NCBI GenBank assembly: GCA_934281515.1
Contig: CAKQXG010000090.1
Coordinates: forward strand, 1 to 8,268
Reading direction: 5' to 3'
DNA: 8,268 nt
DNA from: an uncultured Clostridia bacterium
GTDB lineage: Bacteria; Bacillota; Clostridia; Christensenellales; CAG-314
The notes under the pieces are model-generated. The model worked only from the letters and a program-made list of their open reading frames with translations, was not told the DNA's origin and searched no databases. This document shows, in pieces, positions 6,486 to 8,268 of this stretch; the first letter of the stretch is position 1, and each line of letters starts with the position of its first letter. A program made the position numbers and the translations under genes.

Positions 6486-7022
6486 ATGACCGGACTTACA
6501 ATCGGTATTATGAGTCTTGCGCTTTGCGCTATTTTGTGCGGCACCGGTTCCGGCTTGGGACTTCGCGCAACGGGTTCCGCCGCTACGGGAGTCATGGCGG
6601 AAGATCCCAACAAGTTCAGCAAAGTAGTAGTGCTTGCGCTTTTGCCAGCAACGCAGGGTATTTACGGATTTGTTATCGCAATCCTCGGCGCAAGTTACTT
6701 GCCCACTGCTACCGCATTGGGTACGCAAGGTGCCAACGCCGCTCAGATTCTGGCGCAAGGATGGAATATCTTTTGGGCAGTTATGCCTATGACTATCGGC
6801 GGTTCCGTATCCGCTTATCTTCAAGGCAAAACTGCAGCGACTGCCATAATCGGTGTTGGCAAAAAGGGTGAAATCAGCAGTAAGGCGCTTATCTTCCCTG
6901 CAATGATCGAGTTCTACGCATTGCTTGGCTTGGTTGTATCTATTCTGTTGCTCAGCAATATTCCCGTAAGCAATGTCAGCCAGATCGTTGTCGAAGTGGT
7001 CAAAGATGCCGTGCAACCCTGA
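6486..7022 (+). CDS. ntpK: V-type ATPase subunit K (rotor ring proteolipid)
   Basis: The 178-residue membrane protein has four helices (about 3-25, 47-70, 93-118, 133-157) as two c-type hairpins. It forms the rotor ring that carries ions past subunit I. The ion site is readable: LPATQGIYG gives L53, T56, Q57 and Y60, QGKTAA gives Q113, and AMIEFYALLG gives the carboxylate E142. These correspond to L61, T64, Q65, Y68, Q110 and E139 of E. hirae NtpK, with identical 29-residue spacing between the last two, so Na+ coupling is predicted. The segment between helices 2 and 3 is about 11 residues longer, and the C-terminus about 19 longer, than the E. hirae protein. ATG 6486 has GGAGG 9 nt upstream. 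Gaps on both sides of the gene set it apart from the tightly packed neighbours, fitting its higher copy number in the complex. Confidence 0.95.
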   Translation: MTGLTIGIMSLALCAILCGTGSGLGLRATGSAATGVMAEDPNKFSKVVVLALLPATQGIYGFVIAILGASYLPTATALGTQGANAAQILAQGWNIFWAVMPMTIGGSVSAYLQGKTAATAIIGVGKKGEISSKALIFPAMIEFYALLGLVVSILLLSNIPVSNVSQIVVEVVKDAVQP

Positions 7023-7060
7023 TTGGCGCAGACAGAAATATAGCAGTTACGACCAATATC

Positions 7061-7078
7061 CACAAGTGGACACTTGTG
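7061..7078 (+). other. Hairpin 1 downstream of K
   Basis: CACAAGT (7061-7067) and ACTTGTG (7072-7078) pair perfectly around a GGAC tetraloop and are followed by TTTATC. This is 38 nt after the stop of K. With so few T residues it would be at most a leaky terminator. It may instead protect the 3' end of the K message from exonucleases. Confidence 0.5.
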
Positions 7079-7091
7079 TTTATCGTGAAAG

Positions 7092-7132
7092 ACAATACGA
7101 AGCAACGGTGTTTGATCAAAGTATCGTATTGT
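7092..7132 (+). other. Hairpin 2 between K and E
   Basis: ACAATACGA (7092-7100) pairs over 9 bp with TCGTATTGT (7124-7132). The 23-nt interior contains the palindrome TTTGATCAAA (7111-7120), which can form its own small stem or serve as a dimeric protein site. No T run follows. Confidence 0.5.
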
Positions 7133-7162
7133 AAATGAAGAAAACGTAAAACAGTAAATTTG

Positions 7163-7187
7163 CGGCGTTGCCGATTTCGGCCCGCCG
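7163..7187 (+). other. Hairpin 3, GC-rich, abutting the ribosome binding site of subunit E
   Basis: CGGCG (7163-7167) pairs with CGCCG (7183-7187). After a small internal loop, GCCG (7170-7173) pairs with CGGC (7178-7181) over an ATTT loop. The stem ends one base before the AGAGG (7188-7192) of the E gene, so its folding could affect ribosome access and set a lower translation rate for E than for K. Confidence 0.5.
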
Positions 7188-7199
7188 AGAGGTTCTGAT

Positions 7200-7778
7200 A
7201 TGAACGGAAAAGAAAACATTATCGGGCGTATACTAAACGACGCCGACAACAAAGCGGAATATCTCGTGGAAGAAGCTACTACACGAGCTGCAGCAGCCAA
7301 AACCGCCGCTCAGGATAGCGTTGCCGCCGACAAAGCCGCAATGGACAACAGGTTGCAAAACCTGCGCGAAGAGCGTATTCGTAACGCTCTTGCCAATGCC
7401 AAACTTGACGCACGCAAGTACAAACTTGCAGGCAAACAGCGGCTTATTAGTTTGTGCTACGACAGTGCTCTTGCCTCGCTACGTAATATGTCCGCCGAGC
7501 AAACCGCGCAACTTATCGCGAAACTGCTTGCGACCTATGCCGAGGACGGCGAGATTGTCAACTTTGCCGCAAAGGACAGCGGTGTAGTTACGCAAGCTTT
7601 GCTTGACCGATCTGGCAAAAAATTAACGCTCGGACAGGCAATCGATATCGACGGCGGTGTGGTGCTTGCAGGCAACGGCTACGACAAGGATTTGACTCTT
7701 GTCAAGCTTGTGGAATACGTCCGCGACAAGACCGAGGCAGACGTTGCCGCCGCTTTGTTTGGGGGAAACAATGTCTAG
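7200..7778 (+). CDS. ntpE: V-type ATPase peripheral stalk subunit E
   Basis: A 192-residue soluble protein. The N-terminal two fifths (about 5-80) is a long Ala/Lys/Glu-rich helix that should wind around subunit G/H. The C-terminal globular domain (about 85-192) carries the family pattern DGGVVLAGNGYDKDLTL (151-167) followed by LVEYVRDKTEADVAAALFG, which contacts the catalytic head. ATG 7200 is preceded by AGAGG at 7188-7192, 7 nt away and directly after a GC-rich hairpin. The 177-nt gap to K contains three hairpins. The last 8 nt overlap the start of subunit C, so translation of C is probably coupled. The order K-E-C matches the E. hirae operon. Confidence 0.93.
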   Translation: MNGKENIIGRILNDADNKAEYLVEEATTRAAAAKTAAQDSVAADKAAMDNRLQNLREERIRNALANAKLDARKYKLAGKQRLISLCYDSALASLRNMSAEQTAQLIAKLLATYAEDGEIVNFAAKDSGVVTQALLDRSGKKLTLGQAIDIDGGVVLAGNGYDKDLTLVKLVEYVRDKTEADVAAALFGGNNV

Positions 7779-8268
7779 CGAAAAACAAATCTTTGCCAAC
7801 GGCAGAGTCTCGGTAATTTCTACCGGGTTGTTTGCCATGGACAAATTTGTACGCCTTGCCGAGTGCAAAACTTTGCAGGAAGCGTTAAAAATGCTGTCGG
7901 AAAACGGCTATGGTGCAGGAGCGACATTGGACAATCCTAACGACTACGACAATGTTTTGCGGGACGAGTTGGACAATGCGCTTGCCGAGTTGAAGGAGTT
8001 TTGTTACGACAAAAACGCTCTCGGATTTTTACTTGCGACCTACGACTTTGCCAATGCCAAGACGTTGATGAAAGCCAAATATATGCGTGTCGACGGCACT
8101 GACGGCTGTTTTGCAGGTGCAAGTTATCTGCCCGAACAAATGCAAAATGATTTTGTCAACGACGAGTACCATGCTTACCCCGTGACTATGGCGGAAGCGT
8201 GCGACCGCATTGACGACAGGTTTGCGCGTGGCGAACGCAGTCCGTCGGTAGTGGATGAGGAATTGGAC
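7771..8268 (+). CDS. ntpC: V-type ATPase subunit C (AC39/d-type), N-terminal part, cut by window edge
   Basis: An open frame of 166 codons without a stop runs from ATG 7771 to the last base. The product belongs to the V-ATPase AC39/d family, the funnel-shaped socket joining the central rotor shaft (D/F) to the K ring. Recognisable parts are an N-terminal VRLAECKTLQEALKML helix (27-42), the NGYG turn (45-48), the DELDNAL-ELK helix and the family hallmark YDFANAKTLMKAK (91-103; usually YDFHNLK-LLKAK). ATG 7771 overlaps the end of subunit E by 8 nt and is preceded by GGGGG at 7761-7765. About half of the usual length of roughly 330 residues is visible. Subunits F, A, B and D are expected to the right of the window. 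Confidence 0.92.
   Translation, partial: MSSEKQIFANGRVSVISTGLFAMDKFVRLAECKTLQEALKMLSENGYGAGATLDNPNDYDNVLRDELDNALAELKEFCYDKNALGFLLATYDFANAKTLMKAKYMRVDGTDGCFAGASYLPEQMQNDFVNDEYHAYPVTMAEACDRIDDRFARGERSPSVVDEELD

Noticed and set aside
6417..7016. Minus-strand open frame (199 codons) opposite subunit K
   Set aside because: It is fully antisense to the proteolipid gene, whose ion-binding residues are conserved. The product shows no plausible domain.
694..8268. Very frequent GCCGAC/GCCGA words, considered as an uptake or segregation signal
   Set aside because: They occur mostly in frame on the coding strand as Ala-Asp and Ala-Glu codon pairs, so codon preference explains them.
1..8268. tRNA, rRNA, CRISPR arrays, riboswitch folds
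   Set aside because: None was found on reading both strands: no regularly spaced repeats, no cloverleaf with a CCA end or T-loop consensus, and no known riboswitch core.

Overview
The window looks like a chromosomal segment of an uncultured-type Bacillota (Clostridia-like) bacterium. Supporting signs are strong AAGGAG/GGAGG ribosome binding sites, a Gram-positive-style clostridial PlsC with a C-terminal zinc ribbon, a DUF378 membrane protein, a Sua5-RpiB pair, and a V/A-type ATPase operon in the same order as the Enterococcus hirae ntp operon (F-I-K-E-C). Base composition is roughly balanced from about 694 onward. The first 500 bases are clearly AT-richer and use different codons. The genus cannot be named from sequence alone.

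Layout. Positions 1-506 hold the 3' end of an unrecognised AT-rich gene. Positions 507-693 are non-coding: a sequence resembling an insertion-sequence terminus (516-530), a strong inverted repeat (553-590) and a likely sigma-70 promoter (626-654). A PlsC-family acyltransferase follows (694-1863). A bidirectional terminator hairpin (1939-1978) separates it from a convergent small DUF378 membrane protein on the minus strand (1991-2275, TTG start, perfect Shine-Dalgarno). Positions 2276-2527 are a divergent intergenic region ending in a near-consensus promoter only about 10 bases before the next start codon.

From 2528 to the right edge all genes run on the plus strand and probably form one transcription unit. 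They are sua5 (threonylcarbamoyl-AMP synthase, for the tRNA modification t6A), rpiB (ribose-5-phosphate isomerase B), then V-type ATPase subunits G/H (peripheral stalk), I (membrane stator a-type), K (rotor ring proteolipid), E (peripheral stalk) and C (central socket, cut by the window edge). Spacing is tight (2 nt, 1 nt, or 8-nt overlap) except on either side of subunit K, where there are 163- to 177-nt leaders. The one downstream of K carries three successive hairpins. This fits the need to make many more K subunits than any other. The K protein retains the set of residues that bind Na+ in the E. hirae enzyme, so the complex is predicted to move Na+.

I found no tRNA, rRNA, CRISPR array, complete mobile element or obviously new multi-gene system. 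The items most worth a second look are the apparent leaderless start of sua5, the hairpin-rich flanks of the K gene, the enlarged extracellular parts of K, and the possible insertion-sequence scar at the composition boundary near 510.
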